35,864 bases of DNA, from the NCBI GenBank assembly GCA_031274495.1, contig JAISQB010000080.1:1-35864 (forward strand). Reading direction: 5' to 3'. This stretch comes from Campylobacteraceae bacterium. GTDB lineage: Bacteria > Campylobacterota > Campylobacteria > Campylobacterales > Campylobacteraceae. How positions within the stretch are numbered: the first letter of the stretch is position 1; each line of letters begins with the position of its first letter. Made by a program: the position numbers and the translations under genes. Of this stretch, positions 9,336 to 16,870 are shown in pieces. A model generated the notes under the pieces. The model worked only from the letters and a program-made list of their open reading frames with translations, did no database searches and was not told where the DNA came from.

Positions 9336-9485
9336 GAAGTACGCCTTTGTGGTAAAGATTAGCGAGAATTATATCTCAATTGGTTTTAAAAAAGATTAAC
9401 ACCCAAATCCTAACAATATAAATATAAGAAAAAATAGGCTAAAATTTGCATTTTTATTGAAACTTAAAACAAAAGGCTCTTTTAT

Positions 9486-10673
9486 ATGGTTCGCATCCTC
9501 CTCTTCCTGACACTTTTAATCAGCTTGGCTTTGGGCTCAAGAGCTGAAGAGTACTACTGGGAAAAGGGCGAAACATTTTTGATGTTTTTAGAGAGAAACT
9601 CTCTTCCGTTTTCGCTATATTACGGTCTTGATATAGAAGATAAAGAGATGGCGGCAGAGATATATGCCGGAACGAAATACTATCTGTTGCGCGGTAACGA
9701 GGGGGATGTAAGGCAGATATTGATTCCTGTGGGCGGCGGCGAGTTGCAACTTCATATATATAAAGAAAAAGATAACAATTTCACCGCCCGTTTTACGCCG
9801 GCAGCGTATCAAGAGAGCAATAGAGAGCTTACATTTGAACTTAAAGTCTCCCCTTATCAAGATATCGTAGCGACCACGAACAACGCCCTTTTGGCGCACG
9901 AATTTGTACACTCGTTTCAGGGCAGTGTGGATTTTAAAAGATTAAGACCCGGGACTAATTTTGTGATTTTATATAAAGAGAAAACAAGACTTGGCTCGCA
10001 ATTTTCAAACCCTTTGATAAAAGCCGCTATGGTGGACGCCGGCGGCAAGAAAGATTATGTCTTTTATTATGAGCCAAAAAGCAGATATTATAATAATGAC
10101 GGCAAAGAGATAGAGGGCTTTTTTCTTATGACTCCGCTAAAATACACAAGAATCTCATCGCCTTTCACGCTTAAACGCTGGCATCCGGTACTGAAAAAAT
10201 ACCGCGCCCATTTTGGTATCGATTACGCCGCGCCTACGGGAACTCAGGTAAAAGCCGCAGGGGATGGAAAAGTAACTTTTGTAGGCACGATGAACGGATA
10301 TGGTAAAACCGTAAAAATCGCCCACGAGGGCGGATATACGACGCTCTACGCGCACCTAAACGGATTTACGAAGTCGTTAAAAAGCGGCAAAAATGTCAAA
10401 AAAGGCGAACTCATAGCTTATGTTGGCAGTACGGGTGTGAGCACAGGTCCGCACCTACATCTTGGACTTTATAAAAACAATCAGCCCATAAACCCCTCAA
10501 GCGTCATCAAAGTGGCAAAAAGCGCGCTTAGCGGCTCAGAAAAGACAAACTTTAACAAATACACCAACAGCATGAAAGAGCAGCTAAACGAGGCGCGGGA
10601 GAGAAAAACCCTTCCGGAAGCGTATGGAAGTTTCGTATATGCGGTCGATATACTCGATGATATAGGGAGTTAG
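9486..10673 (+). CDS. csd3: M23-family peptidoglycan peptidase, Csd3/Pgp3-like
   Basis: A 395-residue periplasmic protein with signal peptide MVRILLFLTLLISLALGSRA. A long N-terminal domain (about 20-220) is followed by an M23 LytM peptidase domain. The zinc site is complete: H and D of HFGIDYAAP (about 239-247) and the HxH of GPHLHLG (about 323-329). YTTLYAHLNGF lies between them. The architecture and the neighbouring pgbA-glcD genes match H. pylori Csd3/HdpA (HP0506) and Campylobacter Pgp3. Those proteins are DD-carboxypeptidases and endopeptidases that trim cross-links and help set helical cell shape. It heads an apparent operon with the Nudix gene five bases downstream. A TAAAAT -10-like box lies about 40 bases upstream of the start. 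Confidence 0.88.
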   Translation: MVRILLFLTLLISLALGSRAEEYYWEKGETFLMFLERNSLPFSLYYGLDIEDKEMAAEIYAGTKYYLLRGNEGDVRQILIPVGGGELQLHIYKEKDNNFTARFTPAAYQESNRELTFELKVSPYQDIVATTNNALLAHEFVHSFQGSVDFKRLRPGTNFVILYKEKTRLGSQFSNPLIKAAMVDAGGKKDYVFYYEPKSRYYNNDGKEIEGFFLMTPLKYTRISSPFTLKRWHPVLKKYRAHFGIDYAAPTGTQVKAAGDGKVTFVGTMNGYGKTVKIAHEGGYTTLYAHLNGFTKSLKSGKNVKKGELIAYVGSTGVSTGPHLHLGLYKNNQPINPSSVIKVAKSALSGSEKTNFNKYTNSMKEQLNEARERKTLPEAYGSFVYAVDILDDIGS

Positions 10674-10678
10674 GCAAG

Positions 10679-11254
10679 ATGGGACGCAAGATTAAGATTT
10701 TAAAGATAGAAGACAATCTCCCGTCCCAATTTGTACAACCCTTTAGCGTATTTTATGAAGAGAACAGCAAAAAGAAGCGGTGGGACTGTATCAAAACGCA
10801 CGATAGCGTCGCGTGCATCCTCTATCACTCCGAAAAAAAAGAGCTTGTTTTAGTAAAACAGTTTCGCCCCTCCGTATATATGCACGACCAAAAAACGGAC
10901 GGCTTTACCTATGAGATATGCGCGGGATTGCTTGATAAAGAGAAGAGCGACGAACAGACAATGCAAGAGGAGATACTGGAAGAGTGCGGCTACGATGTGC
11001 CCTTGTCGCGGATAGAGCGGCTGTTTCACTTTTATATGGGTGTCGGATTTGCTGGCGCGAAACAGACACTATTTTTTGCTGAGATAGATGAAAGTATGAA
11101 AAAAGAGAAAGGTGGCGGCATAAACGACGAATTTATAGAGGTGTTCCACCTTCCCATATCGCAAGCAAAAGAGTTTATGTACGACTCCTCCAAACCCAAA
11201 ACCGCCGGCACAATGTTCGCGATAATATGGCTTTTTGATAAGTATAAGTTTTAA
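10679..11254 (+). CDS. Nudix hydrolase resembling UDP-sugar diphosphatase NUDT14
   Basis: A 191-residue Nudix protein. The Nudix box region reads CAGLLDKEKSDE followed by QEEILEECGYD. The downstream EExGY is intact, but the first Glu of GX5E is Lys and the Arg of REUXEE is Glu, so the box is non-canonical. Several segments match human NUDT14 (UDP-glucose pyrophosphatase) as I remember it: RWDCIKTHDSVA, LVLVKQFRPSVY, the same departure in the Nudix box, GVGFAGAKQTLFFAE and KPKTAGTMFAIIW. The likely reaction is hydrolysis of a nucleotide sugar or ADP-ribose to a sugar phosphate and NMP; the substrate is inferred only. It lies between csd3-like and mltC-like genes, suggesting a link with wall or nucleotide-sugar metabolism. 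Confidence 0.82.
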   Translation: MGRKIKILKIEDNLPSQFVQPFSVFYEENSKKKRWDCIKTHDSVACILYHSEKKELVLVKQFRPSVYMHDQKTDGFTYEICAGLLDKEKSDEQTMQEEILEECGYDVPLSRIERLFHFYMGVGFAGAKQTLFFAEIDESMKKEKGGGINDEFIEVFHLPISQAKEFMYDSSKPKTAGTMFAIIWLFDKYKF

Positions 11255-11272
11255 AACAAGCCTTTTTTTTGT

Positions 11273-11278
11273 TACAAT
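11273..11278 (+). promoter_or_regulatory. -10 box that would give a leaderless mltC mRNA
   Basis: TACAAT preceded by a run of eight T residues, the usual T-rich arrangement of Campylobacterota sigma-70 promoters. It ends seven bases before the mltC ATG at 11286, so the predicted transcript would begin at or one base before the start codon. No ribosome binding site is visible in front of that ATG. Confidence 0.45.
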
Positions 11279-11285
11279 GATTTTT

Positions 11286-12446
11286 ATGAAAAAAGTTTTC
11301 GCATTTTTAATCATATTTCTATTTTTCGGCTGTACCACCAGAGAGTATATGCAAATCGCCAAAGCGGTGAGTTCGGATAGTCCCGAAGCTGTCATAAAGC
11401 AGATAGCAAAAGCAAAAGCAACTTCATACGCGCAAAATCCCAATCTTATCAAAAGCGACATCGCGCGGCTTGAAAATATAGCTGAGCAATTTTCCAACCT
11501 TAAAAAAGCAGTAGTCAACGTATGGGGCGAAAAAGATGCCAAAGAGCCCGCACCCAAAGAGTATGTCAAATACTTGGATAACTACAAATCGCGTGCGCTT
11601 ATCGACTATGAAAAAGGTTTTGTACAGGTTGAGACGGTGGATACCAAAGAGCCAAAAGAGAGTTTGAAAAAGGCGATAAAAACCGCTCTTTTGATGCCGT
11701 TTAACCCAAGCGGTGAGGATCTGTTTAACTCAAATGATATCAAACTTGGCGACGAGCCGTATCTATATAATGAAGTTTTGGATAACGAGGGAGAGCCTAT
11801 CAGATGGGAGTGGAGGGCGCAAAAGTTTGCGGACTTTTTAGTAGGTCAAAAGCTTCAGACCAAAAACCTTCAAAACGGCGCGAAGTTGTATTTTGTGCAC
11901 ATAGATATGAGTAAAAAACACGAAAATATAAGAGCGCAAAAGTATCAAAATATCGTCAACAAATACGCTACCAAATACGGCGTGGAGCCAAAACTCATCT
12001 ACGCTATCATCAAAACCGAGAGCGATTTTAACCAATACGCCATAAGCCGCACGGGTGCGGTGGGGTTAATGCAGATAGTGCCCTCCACTGCCGGTGCCGA
12101 TGCGTACAGGGAGCTTTATAAAAAAGATGGACAGCCGACAAGAAACTATCTTTTTGACGCGCAAAATAATATAGAGATGGGCACACTCTATCTTGACATA
12201 CTAAAAAGCAGATACCTGAAAGATATAACGGACAAAACCTCAAAAGAGTACTGCGTGATAAGCTCCTACAACGGCGGCAGCGGCTTGGTTTTGAAGGCGT
12301 TTCACAGCGACAAAAGCAAAGCCTTCAAAGAGATAAACCGCCAAACCCCGCAACAGATTTACAAAATTTTGACCACAAAAGTAGACAGCGAAGAGACGAG
12401 AAGATATATAGTGAAGGTTGTGGAAAATAAGAAGTTGTTTCAATAA
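11286..12446 (+). CDS. mltC: Membrane-bound lytic murein transglycosylase, MltC-like lipoprotein
   Basis: The protein cleaves the glycan strands of peptidoglycan to 1,6-anhydro ends. From the ATG at 11286 it has 386 residues. It begins with a lipoprotein signal (MKKVFAFLIIFLFFGCTT, lipid on C17), followed by an MltC-type N-terminal domain (about 60-220). A SLT domain comes next, with catalytic Glu at about 245 (IIKTESDFNQYA), AVGLMQIVPSTAG, the NIEMGTLYL segment and SSYNGGSG. The frame stays open upstream to a TTG at 11235 inside the Nudix gene, but the lipobox fixes the later start. No ribosome site precedes it, and a TACAAT box sits seven bases upstream. It probably works with the csd3-like peptidase in the same gene run. 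Confidence 0.88.
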   Translation: MKKVFAFLIIFLFFGCTTREYMQIAKAVSSDSPEAVIKQIAKAKATSYAQNPNLIKSDIARLENIAEQFSNLKKAVVNVWGEKDAKEPAPKEYVKYLDNYKSRALIDYEKGFVQVETVDTKEPKESLKKAIKTALLMPFNPSGEDLFNSNDIKLGDEPYLYNEVLDNEGEPIRWEWRAQKFADFLVGQKLQTKNLQNGAKLYFVHIDMSKKHENIRAQKYQNIVNKYATKYGVEPKLIYAIIKTESDFNQYAISRTGAVGLMQIVPSTAGADAYRELYKKDGQPTRNYLFDAQNNIEMGTLYLDILKSRYLKDITDKTSKEYCVISSYNGGSGLVLKAFHSDKSKAFKEINRQTPQQIYKILTTKVDSEETRRYIVKVVENKKLFQ

Positions 12447-12538
12447 AAAAGCGACTCCGCCGACAGTGCTTGCAAAAAGAGCGGTTTTATCCGAAAAGTG
12501 GATAGCGACTATCAAATATTGCAATATCAGCAAACGAT

Positions 12539-12557
12539 AGCCGCTATATTTGCGGCT
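12539..12557. repeat. Short perfect hairpin in the mltC/truD convergent gap
   Basis: AGCCGC and GCGGCT pair perfectly around a 7-base loop in the gap between the two convergent genes. The right arm reaches into the truD stop codon. No T-run follows on either strand, so it is not a standard intrinsic terminator, though it may help stop or stabilise both messages. Confidence 0.4.
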
Positions 12558-13651
12558 TATTCGTCTAAATTTCTATGCAATATCTCTTCCAAAACCACCG
12601 TGGCATATGCCCCTTTTGTGAGGGTGAAATTCATCTCGAACCACGCCTCTTCTTCTTTGTATTTGTATTCAAAATCCTCTGTAAAATTCCACGCGTAGCG
12701 TCTTGAGCCGTCTATTTTGTCTAAAAATTGCTCTGCTTCGTTAAAAATCTCACTCTCTATCTCGCCGGCTAATCCTTCGGCTTTTATCGCGCGACCGCCT
12801 GCAAGAAAGCCGGTGACGGTGATATCTCTTGCCAAAAACCTCGCATTTTCCGCATCCAAATCCTCGCATAAAAACGCCTTTCCGTGCGGATAGTGACAGC
12901 AGATGTCGCCTTTTAAAAGTTTGAAAAATTGTGGCTGTTTTTTTATCTCTTTTATCGTCTCTTTGTCCCATTTTATCGCGTTTTGAAGCTCTGTCGGGCT
13001 AAAGTCCTCAAAATATTTACTTATCTCTATCCTTTTAGATAACCATCTGTTGAAAAGTTCGCTCTGGTACGCACTGATTAAAAAATCCCTAAGTTTTGGG
13101 TTGCGCTCTTTTTTTTCGCCGCTAAGTATCGCTCTGCCAAGCTCAAAATTATCGCCGTCTTTGCCGAAGCGTTGATAACCAAAATAGTTGGGATACCCCT
13201 CTTTAGCTATCTTTTCGCAGGCATATGAGAGCTTCAAAGCGTCTTGCGGGAGCACTTTTTTTAGCCTTATGAAGAAGCGGTTGCCTTTGAGATGTCCTAT
13301 TTTTATCTTATTGTTGTGGTAAAAAGTGTTTAAAATTTTGACATTCGGGTGCGAAAAATTCTCAAAAGCTTTTGCGTAATTTTTATGTATGCTCACATAT
13401 TGCGTTGTCATACCTTCTTTGTCTTTTAGCCCCGCGTAGCCAAAATCGCGCATCTTAGCCCCGCTCGTATCGCTGAAAATCCGAAGCATCTGCCAAGTGG
13501 TCAAATCCTTTTTTCGCGCGTGCATCACAAAGTGTTCGCCCTCACCGCTAAATTCGTAAAGCGGTATCTCACTCACGACAAAATCGCTCGAGTTTTTGCT
13601 AAAATGCGCCTGTTTAATCGCGGCGTGGTTCATAAAAAATAATCTGCTCAC
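12557..13651 (-). CDS. truD: tRNA pseudouridine-13 synthase TruD
   Basis: TruD converts U13 of tRNA-Glu and some other RNAs to pseudouridine. The 364-residue protein carries the catalytic motif GYAGLKDKEGMTTQ with Asp77. It also has the family segments KDFxVxEIPLYEFSGEGEH-like near residues 22-40, NYFGYQRFG (about 155-163) and ISAYQSELFNRWLS. The start is GTG at 13651, four bases inside the thiL stop, with AAGGAG at good spacing; an ATG six codons later is less well placed. It is translationally coupled to thiL and converges on mltC. Confidence 0.93.
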   Translation of the reverse strand: MSRLFFMNHAAIKQAHFSKNSSDFVVSEIPLYEFSGEGEHFVMHARKKDLTTWQMLRIFSDTSGAKMRDFGYAGLKDKEGMTTQYVSIHKNYAKAFENFSHPNVKILNTFYHNNKIKIGHLKGNRFFIRLKKVLPQDALKLSYACEKIAKEGYPNYFGYQRFGKDGDNFELGRAILSGEKKERNPKLRDFLISAYQSELFNRWLSKRIEISKYFEDFSPTELQNAIKWDKETIKEIKKQPQFFKLLKGDICCHYPHGKAFLCEDLDAENARFLARDITVTGFLAGGRAIKAEGLAGEIESEIFNEAEQFLDKIDGSRRYAWNFTEDFEYKYKEEEAWFEMNFTLTKGAYATVVLEEILHRNLDE

Positions 13652-14481
13652 ATATCTCCTTCAAAATGGTGTTCTTTGCATTCGCTCACATACAAGCCCT
13701 CGCACGCTTTGGCGAATATATGAAGCGGCGTTTTTGTTATTTTTGCGGCGTGTAAAACTTTGGTCGTATTTTTGGGGTCAAACGCCACCAACATCTCGTA
13801 TTCCTCCCCGCTGCAAAGGGTATTTTTGTCTATCTTTTCGCAAAATTCCACGCCAACGCCGCCCAAAATACAAAGGCGCGACAGATCTTTACTAAGAGAG
13901 TCCGAGATATCAAGACCACACCGCAGATATTTAGCGGCGGCTTTGATAAATTTAGCTCTTAAAATTGGCTTTGCAAAACGCGACTCCGCCTTTACAACTC
14001 CGCCGTTTAAAAGCTCTTGCAGCTCACAAGCACTTTGCCCCAAAACGCCCGTATATGCCAAAATATCGCCCTTTTTTAAGCCTGAACGATAGAGTGTATG
14101 TTTTCGTTTTTTGGCGATAATCGTCAGAGAAATGATAATCTTTTCACTCGCAATCGTATCGCCGCCTATGATTTTTACGCCGTATTCGCGGGCGCTCTCG
14201 TTAAAGCCTTTTGATAACTCTTCTATATCTTGCTTGCTAAAATTTTTAGGCAAGCCTAACCCCAAAAGCGCGTATTTTGGTTTGGCATTCATCGCGATGG
14301 CGTCGGAGATGTTGACAAGCATAGCTTTTTGCGCGATTTGGTACGGGCTAAGCCAGCCTTGTTTGAAGTGCGTATCTTCGCAAAAGAGGTCTTTTGAATA
14401 GACCCATTTGCCGACAACCGCGCCGTCATCGCCTATCGCGGCATTTTGAAATTGCGATATGATAAACGACTCTTTATCCAA
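13648..14481 (-). CDS. thiL: Thiamine-monophosphate kinase ThiL
   Basis: ThiL phosphorylates thiamine monophosphate to thiamine diphosphate, the last step of the pathway. The 277-residue protein, slightly shorter than the E. coli one, has the AIR-synthetase-like fold. It carries IGDDGAVVG near residue 17, CEDTHFKQGWLSPYQIAQKAM, NISDAIAMNAKPKYALLGLGLP, IIGGDTIASEKI, GDILAYTG and CGLDISDSLSKDL. The first residues (MDKESFIISQF) fit the usual start. It is the first gene of a two-gene unit with truD and diverges from the SdhB-like gene. No second TPP riboswitch is visible in front of it. Confidence 0.95.
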   Translation of the reverse strand: MDKESFIISQFQNAAIGDDGAVVGKWVYSKDLFCEDTHFKQGWLSPYQIAQKAMLVNISDAIAMNAKPKYALLGLGLPKNFSKQDIEELSKGFNESAREYGVKIIGGDTIASEKIIISLTIIAKKRKHTLYRSGLKKGDILAYTGVLGQSACELQELLNGGVVKAESRFAKPILRAKFIKAAAKYLRCGLDISDSLSKDLSRLCILGGVGVEFCEKIDKNTLCSGEEYEMLVAFDPKNTTKVLHAAKITKTPLHIFAKACEGLYVSECKEHHFEGDM

Positions 14482-14651
14482 AAAATCCTCCGAAAAAAAC
14501 TAAAGTCTGTTATTATAGTAGCAGCCTCTTTAATATAAGGTTAGCTTCATTTCGTTACATTTGCATACTTTTTTCGCGCAAGAGTTTAAAAGAAAAAATA
14601 TATTAAGTGTTTTTAAGTTAAACTAATCAATCTTGCTTTTTCGGAGGAAAT

Positions 14652-15344
14652 ATGTCCTGTCTGGTTACCGTAAACGTGTTTCGTTTTAACGCTAAGAGCG
14701 ATTTCTTGCCATATTATAAAGAGTATGAGATAAAAGTCGGCGAAGACGATACATTACTGGATGTTTTAAACGGTATAAAAGAACAAGATGGCGGATTTTC
14801 CTTTTCGGACAATAAATTTATAGGCATCAGGGTAAACTCCTTTGTGGTTTCTGTAAATCTGCACATCAAAACTCTCATTAAATTTTTAAAAACAGACAAA
14901 TTGACACTTGAGCCTTTAAGCGAATTTTATGCTGTGCGCGATCTTGATATAGACACAAGCTCGTTTTTGAAGCAGTTGGATTATCTTGAAGAGTTTATGG
15001 AAGAGGACGACAAGGAGCAGTATGACGAGCTTGTATCGTACTACTATACATCTTCGACTATTGAGTTTGAGCGCGAGTATTTTGGCGATTCGTTTATGCT
15101 GTTTGCGAAGTTTTTAATTGAAAAATATCCGCACAAAAGAGACGCGATACTACGCTTGTGTGCCGACGAAAAACGCGGTATATGGCTGCACACCTCCATC
15201 AAAAACGCTCTAATGCTCTACTCAAAAGCAGTTAGCATAGAGGCGAGTATCACGGAATTGAAAAGAGATATTTTGCGGTATGTTCCCGATACTAACCCCA
15301 CAACAAAGCGCGAAGCAAAACGCGCCCAAAATTTAAGTTTTTAA
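14652..15344 (+). CDS. SdhB/FrdB-like protein lacking all iron-sulfur cysteines (probably the DUF5644 family)
   Basis: A 230-residue protein with no catalytic motif. It is laid out like the iron-sulfur subunit of succinate dehydrogenase/fumarate reductase. The start VTVNVFRFNAKSDFLPYYKEYEIKV and TLLDVLNGIKEQDGGFSF mirror SdhB's ferredoxin domain. The region where SdhB places CREGxCGSx keeps the same length, but the cysteine positions hold other residues. PLSEFYAVRDLDIDTSSFLKQ then matches SdhB's PLPxxPVIRDLVVDxxxFxxQ. The second half keeps an SIxN...K...I..LK skeleton where SdhB has its CxxxC motifs. Only two cysteines remain (residue 3 and about 175). It therefore probably binds no cluster and may be a structural or regulatory paralog. 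GGAGG precedes the ATG, and the next gene starts six bases after the stop. I recall a DUF5644 label for such proteins in Campylobacterota, but that is unchecked. Confidence 0.7.
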   Translation: MSCLVTVNVFRFNAKSDFLPYYKEYEIKVGEDDTLLDVLNGIKEQDGGFSFSDNKFIGIRVNSFVVSVNLHIKTLIKFLKTDKLTLEPLSEFYAVRDLDIDTSSFLKQLDYLEEFMEEDDKEQYDELVSYYYTSSTIEFEREYFGDSFMLFAKFLIEKYPHKRDAILRLCADEKRGIWLHTSIKNALMLYSKAVSIEASITELKRDILRYVPDTNPTTKREAKRAQNLSF

Positions 15345-15350
15345 GGCGCA

Positions 15351-16193
15351 ATGATGGCAAACTATATCATTTTTGACAAAATGAACAAAAAACTTGTTAC
15401 CAAACCTTTCAAATCCGCAGGGGAGGTTTTTTTAAGAGAGTTTTATGTCGCAAATTACGCTATAAAGACGAATCTATCCGACATAGGCGCTGAAAATTAC
15501 ATACTAAATCCCAAACTTTTCGCCAAAAATTTTGTCAAGATTTTAGCCCAAGCGGGTAAAAACGGCGAAACCATCATCACTTATGATATCAGCTCATATC
15601 TGTCGCTTCTGTTTGCGAAAAATTTCATTATGGATAACGCCGATGTGAAAGAGGAGATGGAGAATTTTCTAAATCCGTTCGAACTTACGACTGATTTTTT
15701 GGCAGACGCGTTACATATCAACGCCTTTATCATAGAAAAAGACGCGACCAAGCATATGAAAAAAAACCTCAAATACCCGTTTAGCGACTTTAAAGCGGCG
15801 TTTTATTATGGGGCGGATATAAGGTCGGACGAGTATTCCAATCGAGAGTTGAACACATTTTTTGATACGATAGACTTAAAGCGCGTGAGATTTAGTAGGG
15901 AGCTTAATCCAAGCGGCTACGAGCTGCTTCGCTACGCGCCTGAAATCGCCCTAAAGATGGCGGGAAATATCCTGCTTGACGCGTTTGACAGCGGGGCGGA
16001 CTTTTTGATAGTAAACGATACGCGCACCTTTTATCTGATGGACACGAAACGAAAAGAGGTAGAGAGGGCTGTGGGGCGGGAGATACCGATATACATTTTG
16101 ACGCTGCCGCAAGTGGCTTTGATGGCGTATGGGGTCACCGATAAAAAAATCTTAGGATTTAACGCGCATAATGTAAAACCGACGCTTTTGTGA
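15351..16193 (+). CDS. Cysteine-free HdrB/SdhE-like (CCG-domain fold) protein
   Basis: A 280-residue protein without a single cysteine. Its layout follows HdrB/SdhE (MfrE) subunits, which carry two CCG domains for unusual [4Fe-4S] clusters. TIITYDISSYLSLLFAKNFI (about 75-94) sits where they have VTxCNxCYxSLxxAN. FKAAFYYGADI matches LKVAVHYGCHL. The end (DSGADFLIVNDTRTFYLMD, IPIYILTLPQVALMAYG, KKILGFNAHNVKPTLL) follows AGADxIVxxCPFCxLQFD, IPVLHxxQLLGLAMG and xELGLDxHxVxPxxLL. Every cysteine is replaced. It directly follows the SdhB-like gene, so the two likely form a complex that mimics the SdhB-SdhE pair without electron transfer (inference). ATG at 15351 or 15354; family labels are from memory. 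Confidence 0.65.
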   Translation: MMANYIIFDKMNKKLVTKPFKSAGEVFLREFYVANYAIKTNLSDIGAENYILNPKLFAKNFVKILAQAGKNGETIITYDISSYLSLLFAKNFIMDNADVKEEMENFLNPFELTTDFLADALHINAFIIEKDATKHMKKNLKYPFSDFKAAFYYGADIRSDEYSNRELNTFFDTIDLKRVRFSRELNPSGYELLRYAPEIALKMAGNILLDAFDSGADFLIVNDTRTFYLMDTKRKEVERAVGREIPIYILTLPQVALMAYGVTDKKILGFNAHNVKPTLL

Positions 16194-16307
16194 TCCAAAC
16201 GGCGGCGGTTTTATCGTTTTTTGGCGAAAAAAACTGCCCCTTTATAAAACTATCTAATTAAGACAAAAATAATCTCTTTTTTTAATATAGGGCTTATCAA
16301 TTATCGT

Positions 16308-16323
16308 GTAATATTGTAATACT
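16308..16323 (+). promoter_or_regulatory. Tandem GTAATAYT repeat / -10 region upstream of the superoxide reductase
   Basis: GTAATATT and GTAATACT lie head to tail 22 bases before the ATG, inside an AT-rich promoter-like stretch. TAATAC could serve as the -10 box, or the pair could bind a redox regulator. Neither is proven. Confidence 0.35.
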
Positions 16324-16345
16324 AAATTTTTATAAGGAGAATTTA

Positions 16346-16738
16346 ATGCCTAAGATTAATCGTTATGTAGATATAGATACGGTAGAAAGAGAGTCTAGAA
16401 AAGACTACATAGACAGACACTCGCCGTTTGTTCACTGTGCCTCCTCCGCCAAAAAGGGCGAGAAATTTGCCGTAACGGTAAAGGTCGGAAATGAGTACTC
16501 TCATCCGGATGATTTTGACCATTATATAGCAAATGTCTCTTTGTATGACGGCGAAACGCTTTTGGCAAGAGCCGATTTTGTCGCGGGTGCGCTTGGCGGT
16601 CAAGGCGCTAAAGGACAGTTGGAGGTAGTTTTCAATATAGTCCCGACAGGCTCAAAGCTAAATTTCACAGCCCACGCCTACTGTACAAAGCACGGTTTGT
16701 GGGAGAGCGACCCCGTTGTCGTTGAAGTAGCGGAGTAA
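16346..16738 (+). CDS. sor: Superoxide reductase (class II, neelaredoxin-like)
   Basis: The protein reduces superoxide to hydrogen peroxide at a mononuclear iron site. It has 130 residues and no N-terminal desulforedoxin cysteines, so it is the one-iron class. The Fe(His)4Cys ligands are all present: H25, H53, H59, C113 and H116 (CTKH). The loop that normally reads Glu-Lys-His-Val-Pro reads Asp-Arg-His-Ser-Pro here, so the Lys that guides superoxide is Arg24 and the Glu is Asp23. AAGGAG precedes the ATG. A 12-bp stem terminator follows the stop, so it ends its own unit. It suggests that the host meets oxygen while living at low oxygen. Confidence 0.9.
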   Translation: MPKINRYVDIDTVERESRKDYIDRHSPFVHCASSAKKGEKFAVTVKVGNEYSHPDDFDHYIANVSLYDGETLLARADFVAGALGGQGAKGQLEVVFNIVPTGSKLNFTAHAYCTKHGLWESDPVVVEVAE

Positions 16739-16744
16739 TTTTCA

Positions 16745-16778
16745 TTAATACCAAGCTTTTTTTAAGGCTTGGTATTAA
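16745..16778. terminator. Intrinsic terminator after the superoxide reductase gene
   Basis: TTAATACCAAGC (16745-16756) and GCTTGGTATTAA (16767-16778) pair perfectly over 12 bp around a 10-base loop containing seven T. The T-run lies in the loop rather than after the stem, so the signal is not textbook. Its perfect stem seven bases after the stop codon still makes termination or 3'-end protection likely. Confidence 0.65.
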
Positions 16779-16857
16779 ATCTATCCTCGCCATTTTTTTA
16801 AAAACCACCCCCTTTTTTATAAGCGCTAAAAAAACAGTTTTTTAAGTCAAGATTAGC

Positions 16858-16863
16858 TATCAT
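16858..16863 (+). promoter_or_regulatory. -10 box that would give a leaderless UDG mRNA
   Basis: TATCAT ends seven bases before the ATG at 16871, downstream of a T-rich tract. No ribosome site lies between. A transcript started here would begin at the start codon. Confidence 0.4.
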
Positions 16864-16870
16864 TACCCCT

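Noticed and set aside
12539-12557. Hairpin in the mltC/truD gap as an intrinsic terminator
   Set aside because: The stem is perfect but only 6 bp, and no T-run follows on either strand. It is reported only as a repeat.
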